From Azonexus hydrophilus DSM 23864 (GTDB taxonomy: Bacteria > Pseudomonadota > Gammaproteobacteria > Burkholderiales > Rhodocyclaceae): a DNA stretch of 64,000 nucleotides. The stretch spans positions 496,001 to 560,000 of the forward strand of contig NZ_AUCE01000011.1 in assembly GCF_000429605.1 (NCBI RefSeq), given 5' to 3'. The number at the start of each line of letters is the position of its first letter. Position 1 is the first letter of the stretch. The notes below the pieces were generated by a model that saw nothing but the letters and a program-made list of their open reading frames with translations, was not told the origin of the DNA and made no database searches. This document shows positions 1 to 8,573 of the stretch, piece by piece. The translations under genes were made by a program, and so were the position numbers.

Positions 1-41
1 TCGGTGTCGGCGGCGGAAAGCGTGCGCAGGGTGATCTTCAT
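1..41 (-). CDS. 5' end of an unidentified gene, cut by the window edge
   Basis: An ATG at 41 on the minus strand opens a frame that stays open to the window edge. It shows only about 13 codons, starting MKITLRTLSAADT. This is too short to assign a family. It lies about 110 bases downstream of the isovaleryl-CoA dehydrogenase gene in the same direction, so it could be a further gene of that catabolic locus, but nothing visible proves this. Confidence 0.4.
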   Translation of the reverse strand, partial: MKITLRTLSAADT

Positions 42-92
42 GCTGTGTGGCTCCTGGTAGGCGAAGGCGGGATACCGCTCCGCATTTTTACG

Positions 93-117
93 TTGTCCCT
101 GGGGTGGCCAGGGACAA
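93..117. repeat. Perfect 10-bp inverted repeat (possible terminator or mRNA-end hairpin)
   Basis: TTGTCCCTGG at 93-102 and CCAGGGACAA at 108-117 are perfect complements around a 5-base loop. The hairpin lies between the stop of isovaleryl-CoA dehydrogenase and the next minus-strand start. No T-run follows on either strand, so a classical intrinsic terminator is not clearly supported; an mRNA 3'-end hairpin or an operator are alternatives. Confidence 0.5.
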
Positions 118-150
118 TCGCGCATTCTACCTGTGCCTGTAATTATGAAT

Positions 151-1323
151 TCAGCGTGTCTCCGCCATCAGTTCGCGACCGATCAGCATGCGGCGGATTT
201 CCGAGGTGCCGGCACCGATCTCGTAGAGTTTCGCATCGCGCCACAAGCGGCCGGTCGGGTACTCGTTGGTGTAGCCGACCCCGCCCAGCGTCTGGATTGC
301 CTCGCCAGCCATCCAGGTCGCCTTTTCGGCGGAGTAGAGGATGGCGCCGGCGGCGTCCTTGCGCAGCGTGCGCGAATGATCGCTGCTGTCGCAGGCGCGA
401 CCGACGGCATAAACGTAGGCGCGGGTGGCCTGCCAGGTCGAGTACAGGTCGGCAACCTTGCCCTGCATCAGCTGGAAGTCGCCGATCGGCTGGCCGAATT
501 GCTTGCGTTCGTGCAGGTAGGGCACGACCACGTCCATGCAGGCGGCCATGATGCCGAGCGGGCCGCCGCAAAGCACGGCGCGCTCGTAGTCGAGACCGGA
601 CATCAGTACCTTGGTGCCGTTGCCGACGCCGCCGAGCACGTTCTCTTCCGGTACTTCGCAGTCGTCGAAGAACAGCGGGAAGGTGTTGGAGCCGCGCATG
701 CCCAGCTTGTCGAGATGGGTGCCGTGGGAAAAGCCCTTCATGCCCTTCTCGACGATGAAGGCGGTCATGCCCTTGGCACCGGCCGCCGGATCGGTCTTGG
801 CGTAGACAACCAGAGTGTCGGCGTCGCCGCCGTTGGTGATCCACATCTTGGCGCCGTTCAACACGTAGCGGTCGCCCTTCTTCTCGGCGCGCAGTTTCAT
901 CGAGACGACATCGGAACCGGCATTCGGCTCGGACATCGCCAGCGCGCCGACGTGTTCGCCGGAAATCAGCTTGGGCAGGTATTTCTGCTTCTGCGCTTCG
1001 CTGCCGTTGCGGCGGATCTGGTTGACGCACAGGTTGGAGTGGGCGCCGTAGGACAGGCCGACCGAGGCCGAGGCGCGCGAGATTTCCTCGAGCGCGACGA
1101 TGTGCGCCAGGTAGCCCATGTTGGTGCCGCCGTACTCCTCGCCGGCAGTCATGCCGAGCAGGCCCATGTCGCCGAATTTCCGCCACAGGTCGGCGGGGAA
1201 TTCGTTGACCCGGTCGATTTCCGCTGCGCGCGGGGCAATCTCGGCGTCGGCAAACGCCTTGACGGCGTCGCGCAGCAGGTTGATGTCTTCGCCGAGGGCG
1301 AAGTCGAGGCTGGGAATGTTCAT
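151..1323 (-). CDS. ivd: Isovaleryl-CoA dehydrogenase
   Basis: FAD-dependent acyl-CoA dehydrogenase (390 aa) that oxidises isovaleryl-CoA to 3-methylcrotonyl-CoA in leucine breakdown, passing electrons to ETF. The acyl-CoA dehydrogenase signatures are visible: [12 protein letters not shown] near residue 130 and [10 protein letters not shown] near 161. The base that separates this subfamily is present: Glu247 in SGLDYERAV, while the usual C-terminal Glu position is replaced in AGTSEIRR, as in isovaleryl and long-chain types. The start at 1323 gives the normal N-terminus MNIPSLDF; an upstream in-frame extension would lie within the thioesterase gene. The ATG overlaps the thioesterase stop (ATGA), so both are translated from one mRNA. 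In other proteobacteria the gene is called liuA. Confidence 0.9.
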   Translation of the reverse strand: MNIPSLDFALGEDINLLRDAVKAFADAEIAPRAAEIDRVNEFPADLWRKFGDMGLLGMTAGEEYGGTNMGYLAHIVALEEISRASASVGLSYGAHSNLCVNQIRRNGSEAQKQKYLPKLISGEHVGALAMSEPNAGSDVVSMKLRAEKKGDRYVLNGAKMWITNGGDADTLVVYAKTDPAAGAKGMTAFIVEKGMKGFSHGTHLDKLGMRGSNTFPLFFDDCEVPEENVLGGVGNGTKVLMSGLDYERAVLCGGPLGIMAACMDVVVPYLHERKQFGQPIGDFQLMQGKVADLYSTWQATRAYVYAVGRACDSSDHSRTLRKDAAGAILYSAEKATWMAGEAIQTLGGVGYTNEYPTGRLWRDAKLYEIGAGTSEIRRMLIGRELMAETR

Positions 1324-1796
1324 TGGTTTGTCTCCAGTTTGTTGTTGCTTGTCTTGCTGTCCGCTTTGCCGTGCATCGCCATGATCGTCTGCTGCATCAG
1401 CGCACACAGGGTTTCTTTACCGTCATTGACGGCGAAGACTTCGGCCTGGGTAACGATCAGCGTGCGGCCGGAACGGACGACCTGGCCGCGGGCGATCAGT
1501 TTTTCACCGTCGGCCGGGGCGAGCAGGTTCATCTTGTATTCGACGGTCAGCACCGAGGCGCTGGCCGGTACCGTGGTCATTGCCGCATAGCCGGCAGCCG
1601 AATCGGCAATCATGCCGACGACACCGCCGTGCACGTAGCCGTGCTGCTGTTCGATCCCGTCCCAGTGGGGCACGTGGATTTCCGTGATGCCGTATTCGAT
1701 TCGCGGCAGCGCCGCGCGGATCAGCGCCATCGCGCTCTGGCGCTGGAAACTGGCGAGGACGCGGGCAGCGAAATCGGGGTCGGTAGGCTTGTGCAT
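1320..1796 (-). CDS. PaaI-type hotdog thioesterase
   Basis: A 158-aa single hotdog-fold protein of the PaaI/YbgC superfamily. The [21 protein letters not shown] stretch (about residues 52-72) matches the family active-site region HGG...D, followed by the strand pattern [15 protein letters not shown]. It is expected to hydrolyse an acyl-CoA thioester in the cytoplasm. It is the first gene of a two-gene unit with isovaleryl-CoA dehydrogenase, with a 4-base overlap, and sits directly behind the LiuR-like operator. A role in relieving branched acyl-CoA build-up is plausible but inferred from context only. Confidence 0.8.
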   Translation of the reverse strand: MHKPTDPDFAARVLASFQRQSAMALIRAALPRIEYGITEIHVPHWDGIEQQHGYVHGGVVGMIADSAAGYAAMTTVPASASVLTVEYKMNLLAPADGEKLIARGQVVRSGRTLIVTQAEVFAVNDGKETLCALMQQTIMAMHGKADSKTSNNKLETNQ

Positions 1797-1805
1797 GGCA
1801 GTCGA

Positions 1806-1836
1806 TTTATCTTACGTTGACGTTAACGTAAACCAA
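1806..1836 (-). promoter_or_regulatory. Probable LiuR operator and promoter of the thioesterase-ivd operon
   Basis: TTGACGTTAACGTAAA at 1817-1832 is a near-perfect 16-base palindrome between the MerR-type regulator gene and the thioesterase start. Read on the minus strand, TTGGTT (1836-1831) and GATAAA (1811-1806) could be -35 and -10 elements separated by 19 bases, the long spacer typical of MerR-family target promoters, with the palindrome filling the spacer. Predicted LiuR sites in proteobacteria are palindromes of this ACGTNNACGT kind. Binding is inferred from position and family. Confidence 0.7.
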
Positions 1837-1849
1837 TCGGCAAAAAAAA

Positions 1850-2239
1850 TCACGCGTTTTTCCTGCGCGTCAGTTCCTTTTCGCACTGCTGTTCGAACTG
1901 GCCGATTTCGGCGAGCATCGCTTCGATGTCCTCGCGCTGCTGTTCCAGGGCTTCCCGCCGCTTGGACATGACGCGCAGGCATTCCATCAGTTGCGGCGTC
2001 TCGTCCTCGGTCGAGTTGTACATGCCGATCAGGTCCTTGATCTCGGCCAGGCTCAGGCCCAGGCGTTTGCCGCGCAGGGCCATTTTCAGGCGGGCCCGGT
2101 CGCGGCGGGTGAAGATGCGTTTCTGGCCCTCGCGCTGCGGGGCGAGGATGCCCTGGTCTTCCCAGAAGCGGATGGTGCGCGGGGTGATGGCGAATTCCCG
2201 GGCAAGGTCGGAAATGCTGAAAGTGGCCGGCTGGCTCAT
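1850..2239 (-). CDS. liuR: MerR-family regulator, LiuR-like
   Basis: A 129-aa MerR regulator. The N-terminal winged helix-turn-helix reads SISDLAREFAITPRTIRFWEDQGIL (residues about 8-32, shown here only in part by its key residues TPRTIRFWE), followed by a C-terminal coiled coil (about residues 80-125, rich in E, Q and R) for dimerisation. No cysteine set for metal binding is seen, which fits the metabolite-sensing LiuR branch. Genes of this type control leucine and isovalerate use in beta- and gammaproteobacteria. It lies directly upstream of the thioesterase-ivd pair in the same direction, with the palindromic operator in the 53-base gap. Confidence 0.8.
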   Translation of the reverse strand: MSQPATFSISDLAREFAITPRTIRFWEDQGILAPQREGQKRIFTRRDRARLKMALRGKRLGLSLAEIKDLIGMYNSTEDETPQLMECLRVMSKRREALEQQREDIEAMLAEIGQFEQQCEKELTRRKNA

Positions 2240-2335
2240 GATGTCTCCAAGATTGCCGCGAAGTTAAGCAGATGACGGGGCTTTTTTCAATCCGCTACCG
2301 TATGGTAACTTGTACAAAAAACGAAACGGAACAGC

Positions 2336-3376
2336 ATGTCCCTCGATTATCCCTTCACAGAGATTCCCGCCGCCGGGGAAGTGCGCGAAGTCGCGCCCGG
2401 CATTTTCTGGCTGCGCATGCCGCTCCCGTTCCAGCTCGACCACATCAACCTGTGGCTGATGCGCGACGGCGACGGCTGGACCATCGTCGATACCGGTTTC
2501 CCCGACGATGCCGTGCGCGAAACCTGGCGCGCCATCCTCGACCGCCTCGACGGGCCGGTGACACGCCTGATCGTCACCCACTTCCATCCCGATCACCTCG
2601 GACTGGCGACCTGGCTGCTGGCCGAGACCGGTGCCGAGCTGTGGATGACCTCCGGCGAGTTTCTGACCGCCCATGTCGTGTGGAATGAAGTTGCTGGCCA
2701 CGGCGCGCGTTTCATGGTCGAACAGTTCCGTCAGCACGGCCTCGATGGCGAGCATCTGGCCCGTTTCGAGAAGCGTGGATCGGGCTATCGCAAGGCGGTG
2801 CCCGGCTTGCCGGAACACTATCGGCGGATCAAGGCCGGCGATGCGATCCGGATTGGCTGTCACACCTGGCAAACAATCATCGGTTATGGTCATGCGCCGG
2901 AGCATCTGGCGCTTTACTGTGCTGAACTTGGCGTGTTAATTTCCGGAGACATGTTGTTGCCAAGAATTTCCACCAACATCAGCGTTTTTGCGGCAACGCC
3001 GGACGCCGACGCCCTGCGTTGGTATCTGGCGTCGCTGGACCGGATGGCTGAGGAAGTTCTGCCGCAAACCCTGGTTTTACCATCACACGGTCTGCCCTTC
3101 ACCGGGGTGCAGGCACGGGTGGGTGCATTGCATGCGCACCACGAAGAACGATTGCATGCGCTTGAGAACAGCTGTGAACACGCGCCGCAGAGCGCAGCCG
3201 GGTTGCTCGACGTGTTGTTTGGTCGGGTGCTCGATACACACCAAACGATGTTCGCGATGGGCGAAGCAATTGCCCACCTGAACTATCTGGAACAAGCCGG
3301 TCGGCTGTCACGCAGCATCGACGCCGACGGGGTGATTCGCTATTCGCGGTTGCAGCACCAACCCGCCGCGCACTGA
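2336..3376 (+). CDS. MBL-fold metallo-hydrolase (LACTB2/glyoxalase II-like)
   Basis: A 346-aa metallo-beta-lactamase-fold hydrolase. The metal motif HxHxDH is complete (His82, His84, Asp86, His87 in THFHPDHLG), with later ligands likely in GYGHAPEH, SGDMLLPR and LPSHGLPF. The C-terminal 80 residues look like the winged-helix extension of the LACTB2 branch. The substrate is unknown; thioesters, RNA and lactones are all possible in this family. It is divergent from liuR with a 96-base gap, so it may share the branched-chain acyl-CoA context. A weak RBS precedes the ATG. Confidence 0.8.
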   Translation: MSLDYPFTEIPAAGEVREVAPGIFWLRMPLPFQLDHINLWLMRDGDGWTIVDTGFPDDAVRETWRAILDRLDGPVTRLIVTHFHPDHLGLATWLLAETGAELWMTSGEFLTAHVVWNEVAGHGARFMVEQFRQHGLDGEHLARFEKRGSGYRKAVPGLPEHYRRIKAGDAIRIGCHTWQTIIGYGHAPEHLALYCAELGVLISGDMLLPRISTNISVFAATPDADALRWYLASLDRMAEEVLPQTLVLPSHGLPFTGVQARVGALHAHHEERLHALENSCEHAPQSAAGLLDVLFGRVLDTHQTMFAMGEAIAHLNYLEQAGRLSRSIDADGVIRYSRLQHQPAAH

Positions 3377-3392
3377 CAGAGGGAGTTTCAAG

Positions 3393-5228
3393 ATGTCGCA
3401 GCAAACCGAAGACCAGGGCCTGAACCTGCCCAATCCGGCCGAAATGGCCAAGACCTATGCCGAGGTGGCACAGCGCGCCTCGCGCATCATCACCCAGTAC
3501 ATGGAAAAGAAGGCCAAGGACGGGGTCGAGGCGCCGGCCGACGAACTCGGCGTGGCCAAGGCCTTCATGGACCTGTCGGCGCGGCTGATGGCCAACCCGT
3601 ACAAGCTGGCGCAGACCCAGATGAACATGATGTGGGACTACTTCTCGCTGTGGCAGGGTTCCATGATGAAGATGATGGGCATGCCGGGCGCCGCCCCGGT
3701 GGCCGCGCCGAAGAAGGGCGACAATCGCTTCAAGGACGAGGAATGGGAACAGCATTTCCTGTTCGACTTCATGAAGCAGTCCTACCTCATCGCCGCTCGT
3801 CACATTCATGACACGGTGGCCGATACCGATGGCCTGGATGACGCGACCCAGCAGAAGGTGAATTTCTTCACCCGTCAGTACATCGACGCGCTGTCGCCGT
3901 CGAACTTCGCCATGACCAATCCGGAAGTCTTCCGCGAAACGGTCAAGAGCCACGGTCAGAACCTGATCAAGGGCCTGAACAACCTGCTGCACGACGTCGA
4001 GGCCGGCGATGGCCAGCTGCGCATCCGGATGACCGACACCTCGGCCTTCGAAATGGGCAAGAACGTTGCCACGACGCCGGGCAAGGTGGTCTTCCAGAAC
4101 GAACTGTTCCAGTTGATCCAGTACGATCCGAAGACCCCGGACCAGTACAAGAAGCCCTTCCTGATCGTGCCGCCGTGGATCAATAAGTACTACATCCTCG
4201 ACCTGCGCGAGAAGAACTCCATGGTCAACTGGGCGACCAGCCAGGGCCACACCACCTTCATCATGTCCTGGGTCAACCCGGACGAGAAGCTGGCGCAGAA
4301 GTCCTTCGAGAACTACCTGCTCGAAGGTTCGCTGGAAGCGATCAACCAGGTCTGCGCCCACACCGGCGAAGACAGCGTCAACCTGGCCGGCTACTGCCTG
4401 GGCGGTACGCTGACCATGACCACGCTGGCCTACATGACCGCCAAGAAGGACAAGCGCGCCAACTCGGCAACCTTCTTCACGACCATGCTCGACTTCTCCG
4501 AGCCGGGCGAACTCGGTGTCTTCCTCGATGAAGGCGCGGTTGCCGGACTGGAAAAGAAGATGGCCGAACGCGGCTTCCTCGAAGGTTCGGAAATGGCCGG
4601 CACCTTCAACATGCTGCGCGCCAACGACCTGATCTGGTCCTTCGTGGTCAATAACTACCTGATGGGCAAGGATCCGTTCCCGTTTGACCTGCTGTACTGG
4701 AACTCGGATTCGACGCGCATGCCGGCAGCGATGCACAGCTTCTACCTGCGCAACATGTACCTGGCCAACCTGCTCAAGGAGCCCGGTGGCATCACCCTGG
4801 GCGGCGTCAAGATCGACCTCTCCAAGGTCAAGACCCCGTGCTACTTCATCTCCACGATCGAAGACCACATCGCCCCCTGGAAGAGCACCTACATGGGCGC
4901 CCGCCTGCCTTCCGGCAAGACCAAGTTCGTGCTCGGCGGCTCCGGCCACATCGCCGGCATCGTCAATCCGCCGGCGGCCAACAAATACGGCTACTGGACC
5001 AATGACGCGACCGACGGCAACCTGCCGGAAAGCCCGGAAGAGTTCCTGGCCGGTGCCACCCAGAATGCCGGTTCGTGGTGGACGCACTGGCATGAGTGGG
5101 TGACCAGCCTGCCGGGCGGCTCGGCCAAGGTGCCGGCCCGTCAGCCGGAAGCCGGTGCGCTCAAGGTCATCGAACCGGCCCCGGGCAGCTACGTCAAGTT
5201 CCGTCTGGACACCCAGAAGAAGGACTGA
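3393..5228 (+). CDS. phaC: Class I polyhydroxyalkanoate synthase
   Basis: A 611-aa poly(3-hydroxyalkanoate) polymerase that joins 3-hydroxyacyl-CoA units on the granule surface. It has an N-terminal helical domain (about 1-200) and an alpha/beta hydrolase domain with lipase-like box GYCLGG carrying Cys335. Asp491 (in STIEDHIAPW) and His519 (in GGSGHIAG) complete the Cys-Asp-His triad with class I spacing. Length and single-subunit form fit class I rather than class III. A GGGAG RBS precedes the ATG. No phaA, phaB or phasin is next to it; the gene is closed off by a strong terminator, so it is transcribed alone or with the MBL hydrolase 16 bases upstream. Confidence 0.93.
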   Translation: MSQQTEDQGLNLPNPAEMAKTYAEVAQRASRIITQYMEKKAKDGVEAPADELGVAKAFMDLSARLMANPYKLAQTQMNMMWDYFSLWQGSMMKMMGMPGAAPVAAPKKGDNRFKDEEWEQHFLFDFMKQSYLIAARHIHDTVADTDGLDDATQQKVNFFTRQYIDALSPSNFAMTNPEVFRETVKSHGQNLIKGLNNLLHDVEAGDGQLRIRMTDTSAFEMGKNVATTPGKVVFQNELFQLIQYDPKTPDQYKKPFLIVPPWINKYYILDLREKNSMVNWATSQGHTTFIMSWVNPDEKLAQKSFENYLLEGSLEAINQVCAHTGEDSVNLAGYCLGGTLTMTTLAYMTAKKDKRANSATFFTTMLDFSEPGELGVFLDEGAVAGLEKKMAERGFLEGSEMAGTFNMLRANDLIWSFVVNNYLMGKDPFPFDLLYWNSDSTRMPAAMHSFYLRNMYLANLLKEPGGITLGGVKIDLSKVKTPCYFISTIEDHIAPWKSTYMGARLPSGKTKFVLGGSGHIAGIVNPPAANKYGYWTNDATDGNLPESPEEFLAGATQNAGSWWTHWHEWVTSLPGGSAKVPARQPEAGALKVIEPAPGSYVKFRLDTQKKD

Positions 5229-5251
5229 CCGGCATTTCTGCCGAGATCATG

Positions 5252-5277
5252 GGGAGGGCTGCGGCCCTCCCTTTTTT
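5252..5277 (+). terminator. Intrinsic terminator after phaC
   Basis: GGGAGGGC and GCCCTCCC form an 8-bp perfect stem around a TGCG loop, followed by six T residues, 23 bases after the phaC stop. Confidence 0.9.
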
Positions 5278-5381
5278 CATTGTGAAAAGGCGTTTGCCAT
5301 TTGTTACATATCTCCGTTATGCCTGTCTGCGGTGCGTGCTAATCTGAACTGGTCACTCGTCGAACAAGCAAGGAGAGAACA

Positions 5382-6044
5382 ATGAAAAATACGATACTGA
5401 TGCTCAGTGCAGCCAGCCTGGTCCTCACGGGTTGCGCCAACATGGATGAAACCCAGCGCCACACCGGTACCGGTGCGGCGATAGGAGCCGTCGCCGGGGC
5501 GGTTCTCGGCGCGGCAACTTCGAACCGCTCGGATCGTGGTGAAGGAGCGCTGATCGGTGCTGCTGCCGGTGCGGCTATCGGCGCCGGTGGTGGTTACCTG
5601 TGGTCGAAGCGGATGCAGGAACAGAAAGCAGCGATGGAGCAGGCGACTGCCGGCACCGGCATCGACGTCACGCAGACGGCCGATAATCGCCTGAAGCTGG
5701 AGATTCCCAGCGATGTTTCCTTCGATTCCGGTCGTTACGACATCAAGCCGTCCTTGCGTCCGGTCCTCGACAAGCTGGCTCAGGGGCTGACCCAGCATCC
5801 GGTGACCCGGGTGACCATCATCGGCCATACCGACAGTGTTGGCTCCGATGCGGTCAATAACCCGCTGTCGGTGAATCGGGCGGCGGCCGTGCGCGATTAC
5901 TTGGCACCGCGCGGTGTCGCCTCGTCGCGGATCGCCATCGATGGTCGTGGTTCGCGTGAACCGATTGCCGACAATGCCACCGCCCAGGGACGGGCGATGA
6001 ACCGCCGGGTCGAGATTTTCATCGCCGAAACCAGCGCTAACTGA
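5382..6044 (+). CDS. OmpA-family outer-membrane lipoprotein with glycine zipper (YiaD-like)
   Basis: A 220-aa lipoprotein. The signal peptide ends in the lipobox LTGC (Cys about residue 18). A glycine-zipper region follows (GTGAAIGAVAGAVLGAA and ALIGAAAGAAIGAGGG, residues about 28-68). The C-terminal OmpA domain (about 105-215) carries the peptidoglycan-binding pattern with IIGHTDSVG, NxxLSxxRAxxVRDYL and NRRVEI. It is expected to tie the outer membrane to peptidoglycan. A GGAGAG RBS precedes the ATG. It is flanked by terminators and so is probably a single-gene unit. Confidence 0.88.
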   Translation: MKNTILMLSAASLVLTGCANMDETQRHTGTGAAIGAVAGAVLGAATSNRSDRGEGALIGAAAGAAIGAGGGYLWSKRMQEQKAAMEQATAGTGIDVTQTADNRLKLEIPSDVSFDSGRYDIKPSLRPVLDKLAQGLTQHPVTRVTIIGHTDSVGSDAVNNPLSVNRAAAVRDYLAPRGVASSRIAIDGRGSREPIADNATAQGRAMNRRVEIFIAETSAN

Positions 6045-6064
6045 TTCCGCGTCTACCCCCAGCC

Positions 6065-6085
6065 AAGCCCGCCGAGTGCGGGCTT
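6065..6085. terminator. Possible bidirectional terminator between the OmpA-type gene and ubiT
   Basis: AAGCCCGC (6065-6072) and GCGGGCTT (6078-6085) form an 8-bp stem around a 5-base loop, between converging genes. The T-run is short on both strands, so termination strength is uncertain. Confidence 0.6.
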
Positions 6086-6086
6086 G

Positions 6087-6539
6087 TCAACGTCCGGGCA
6101 GGGGGAGTTGCGGCAAGGCCGGCAATTCGATGGCGTCGAGCATGTTCTTGACGATCAGCCCGAGCTCGGTGTCGCCGGTGATTTCCAGTTCGCGGTTGAA
6201 AAACAGCGTGTCCGGGTCTTCCTGGCGGGCGAGCAACTGCAGGAAGGCCGACAGGTTGGCGGCGAACGCCAGGTCGGGTTCGCGCTGGGCCTGGAAAACC
6301 GGGCGGAACATGCCGTTGCGGAAGGTATAGTTGGCTTCGCCGCCGGTATCGAGGACGCGGACGCGGAACAGCTTGTCTTCCAGTGCCGCCAGTTCGCTTT
6401 CGGGCAGCAGTTTGAGTTTGAGGGCGGCGTTCAGTGTGCCGACCAGGGCCAGCGTATGCGGCCATTGCGGCAGCTTGTGGCCGAAGCGGGCGATGAAGGC
6501 CGGCAGGCGGAAACGGGGAATGACGAAGTTCGGGCTCAT
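6087..6539 (-). CDS. ubiT: UbiT, SCP2-domain accessory factor of anaerobic ubiquinone synthesis
   Basis: A 150-aa protein made almost entirely of an SCP2 sterol-carrier-type lipid-binding domain; the core runs from about residue 38 ([11 protein letters not shown]) to 140 ([10 protein letters not shown]). In E. coli UbiT (YhbT) binds the polyprenylated ubiquinone intermediates and works with UbiU and UbiV in the oxygen-independent pathway. The identification rests on the domain together with the ubiUV neighbours; the start overlaps the ubiV stop by 4 bases (ATGA). It is the last gene of the FNR-controlled ubiUVT operon. Confidence 0.85.
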   Translation of the reverse strand: MSPNFVIPRFRLPAFIARFGHKLPQWPHTLALVGTLNAALKLKLLPESELAALEDKLFRVRVLDTGGEANYTFRNGMFRPVFQAQREPDLAFAANLSAFLQLLARQEDPDTLFFNRELEITGDTELGLIVKNMLDAIELPALPQLPLPGR

Positions 6540-7438
6540 GCGGTGACTCCGGGAAGTTCGTTGGCGGAATGTACCGCAATACCGGCGTCGCCGTGCCAGT
6601 AGCCGTTGACCAGGCCGCTTTCGCTCCAGGTCGAGGTGTCGGGCGCGGTGACTTGTCCGCTTCCGGCGGCGGCAAAGGCAGCGATGATTTCGGCCATGTG
6701 CTTCTTCTGTGGGCTGAGGCGGATAATGTCGATGCCGATCTCGCGCAGCGCCGGCATGTCGCCGAGCAGGCTGTAGGTCTGCGCCGACATCGTCTGGATC
6801 CCGTTGATGGTCAGGAATTCCTGGCCTTCGCGAGTGCGCAGGGTCAGTCCTTCCTCATGGTCGAGGCACTTGAACTGGCAATCGTCCTTGTTCAGGTCGT
6901 AATGACGGGCGGTGAAGCAGCGTGCCGAAAAGGCCAGCGGCAGTTTGCCGAAGGCGAAGACCTCAGTCTCGACGCCGGCCGGCCGGTAACGATGCAGGTG
7001 CTCGATCATCTGGCGCGAGGCTTCCAGCGGCGGTACCCAGCGGCACATGCCGTAGCGGGCGAAGGTGGCCAGCGTTTCCTCGTTGTAGATGTTGAGGTGC
7101 GGCCCGGCGACAAAGGGCTTGCCGCAGACGAGATTGACCGCGCCGAGGTCGTTGGCTTCGACCTTGCAGCCTGCGTCGTCGACCAGGCGGCGGAGGGCCT
7201 TCAGGTCACTCTCCGATTCGAGCAGGGCCTGCGCCGAAACGATGACTTCCTTGCCGGCGTCGGTCAGGTCGCGGGCCAGGCCGATCCAGTCGCTGGTGCG
7301 CAACTGCTGGCGCCGGGAACAGACCACTTCACCGACATGGATGACATCGAGGGCCGGGTTTTCGGCCATTTCCGCGTAAAAGGCCATGACTTCGGCCTTG
7401 GGCCAGAAGTAGAGCAGGGGGCCGAGCGACAGTTTCAT
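6536..7438 (-). CDS. ubiV: UbiV, Fe-S hydroxylation protein of anaerobic ubiquinone synthesis
   Basis: Peptidase U32-family protein of 300 aa. Together with UbiU it hydroxylates the ubiquinone ring without oxygen, with prephenate as the oxygen donor in E. coli. The four cluster ligands are visible: Cys40 (GEVVCSRR) and a later set with spacing C-x12-C-x3-C, in [19 protein letters not shown], the same spacing as in E. coli UbiV. The ATG at 7438, with GGAG six bases upstream, gives the expected [12 protein letters not shown] start; a GTG 12 bases upstream is less likely. It starts 2 bases after the ubiU stop. Confidence 0.9.
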   Translation of the reverse strand: MKLSLGPLLYFWPKAEVMAFYAEMAENPALDVIHVGEVVCSRRQQLRTSDWIGLARDLTDAGKEVIVSAQALLESESDLKALRRLVDDAGCKVEANDLGAVNLVCGKPFVAGPHLNIYNEETLATFARYGMCRWVPPLEASRQMIEHLHRYRPAGVETEVFAFGKLPLAFSARCFTARHYDLNKDDCQFKCLDHEEGLTLRTREGQEFLTINGIQTMSAQTYSLLGDMPALREIGIDIIRLSPQKKHMAEIIAAFAAAGSGQVTAPDTSTWSESGLVNGYWHGDAGIAVHSANELPGVTA

Positions 7439-7440
7439 GC

Positions 7441-8457
7441 TTATCTCCACGGCCGGTTGTAGGCGCCGAGCGTCGCCTGGCTGCCTTCGGAAACCTTGGC
7501 CAGTTCGCTCTGCCAGGCCGGCTTGACGTGGTAGCGCGCGTCGCCATCGCGCAGGGCATCAAGTGCGGCGCGCAAGGTGCGGGTCACCTGGGTGACATAG
7601 GTCGGGCTGCGCTGCCGGCCTTCGACCTTGATCGCGCGCACGCCGATCTTGAGGATGTCGGGCAGGATGGAGAGGACGTTGAGGCTGGTCGGCTCCTCGA
7701 GCGCGTAATAGGTTTCGCCCTGGACGTCGAAGCGGCCCTTGCACAGCGTCGGATAACCGGCCGGTTCGTCGTCGCCGAAGCGGTCGATGAGGATGCCGTT
7801 GAGCCGGGTCTCCATGGCGCCGGGCTGCTTGTCCCATTTGACGTACTTGGCCGGCGAGCAGGCGCCGACGGTATTCGGCGACTCGCCGCAGGCGTACGAC
7901 GACAGCCAGCAGCGACCCTCGTTCATCACGCACAGGCTGCCAAAACCGAAGACTTCGATTTCCACCGAGGTGTTCCGGATCACATGCTCGACCTGGGCCA
8001 GCGTCAGCACGCGCGGCAGGACGGCGCGCCGGATGTTGAATTCGCGCTGGCAGAAATTGATCGCCTCGTAACTGGTCGCCGACCCTTGGACCGACAGGTG
8101 CAGGCGCTGTTGCGGATGACGGCGGGTGGCGTAATCGAGCAGGCCGACGTCGGCCAGGATGATCGCATCGACGCCGAGGTCGACGGCGGCATCGACCGCC
8201 TTGTGCCAGTCGGCGGTGCGTCCGGCCTGCGGGAAAGTGTTGATCGCCAGCAGGATTTCGCGGCCTTTGCCGTGGGCGTAGCGGATACCGTCGCTCATGC
8301 CTTTCTGGTCGAAGTTCAGACCGGCGAAATTACGCGCATTGGTATCGTTCTTGAATCCGAGATAGACGGCGTCGGCGCCATTATCCACGGCTGCCTTGAG
8401 CGCCGGCAGGCTACCAGCGGGGCAAACGAGATCGGGCAAGGTGGGCATGAGAAACAT
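7441..8457 (-). CDS. ubiU: UbiU, Fe-S hydroxylation protein of anaerobic ubiquinone synthesis
   Basis: Peptidase U32-family protein of 338 aa, partner of UbiV in a heterodimer. The N-terminal motif [25 protein letters not shown] is typical of the family (key residues PAG, GADAVY). Cys176, Cys183, Cys200 and Cys239 correspond one-for-one, with a constant offset of seven, to the four 4Fe-4S ligands known in E. coli UbiU. The ATG at 8457 was chosen because GGA lies just upstream; an internal ATG at 8448 would give MPTLPDL. It is the first gene of the ubiUVT operon and sits 48 bases from an FNR box. Confidence 0.92.
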   Translation of the reverse strand: MFLMPTLPDLVCPAGSLPALKAAVDNGADAVYLGFKNDTNARNFAGLNFDQKGMSDGIRYAHGKGREILLAINTFPQAGRTADWHKAVDAAVDLGVDAIILADVGLLDYATRRHPQQRLHLSVQGSATSYEAINFCQREFNIRRAVLPRVLTLAQVEHVIRNTSVEIEVFGFGSLCVMNEGRCWLSSYACGESPNTVGACSPAKYVKWDKQPGAMETRLNGILIDRFGDDEPAGYPTLCKGRFDVQGETYYALEEPTSLNVLSILPDILKIGVRAIKVEGRQRSPTYVTQVTRTLRAALDALRDGDARYHVKPAWQSELAKVSEGSQATLGAYNRPWR

Positions 8458-8477
8458 TCATTCCGGAGAAGGGGGAA

Positions 8478-8518
8478 AGTATAGCCAGTGCGCCGGGCCA
8501 GCCATTGATCCTCATCAA
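8478..8518 (-). promoter_or_regulatory. FNR/Anr-type box and -10 element driving ubiUVT
   Basis: TTGATCCTCATCAA at 8505-8518 is an exact match to the FNR consensus TTGAT-N4-ATCAA. On the minus strand a -10 element TATACT lies at 8483-8478, which puts the start of transcription near 8471 and the FNR site centre near -40.5, the class II activator position. This predicts switching-on of ubiUVT at low oxygen. The same box also lies about 62 bases before the divergent response-regulator start. Confidence 0.85.
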
Positions 8519-8573
8519 AGCCCTGGCTCGTGCTAGGATTCCGGCAACATTCCTGCATCGGCATTCAGCATCC

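Noticed and set aside
3099-5093. Long open frame on the minus strand opposite phaC
   Set aside because: It mirrors the codon pattern of phaC in high-GC DNA, has no domain signature, and phaC is certain from its Cys-Asp-His triad.
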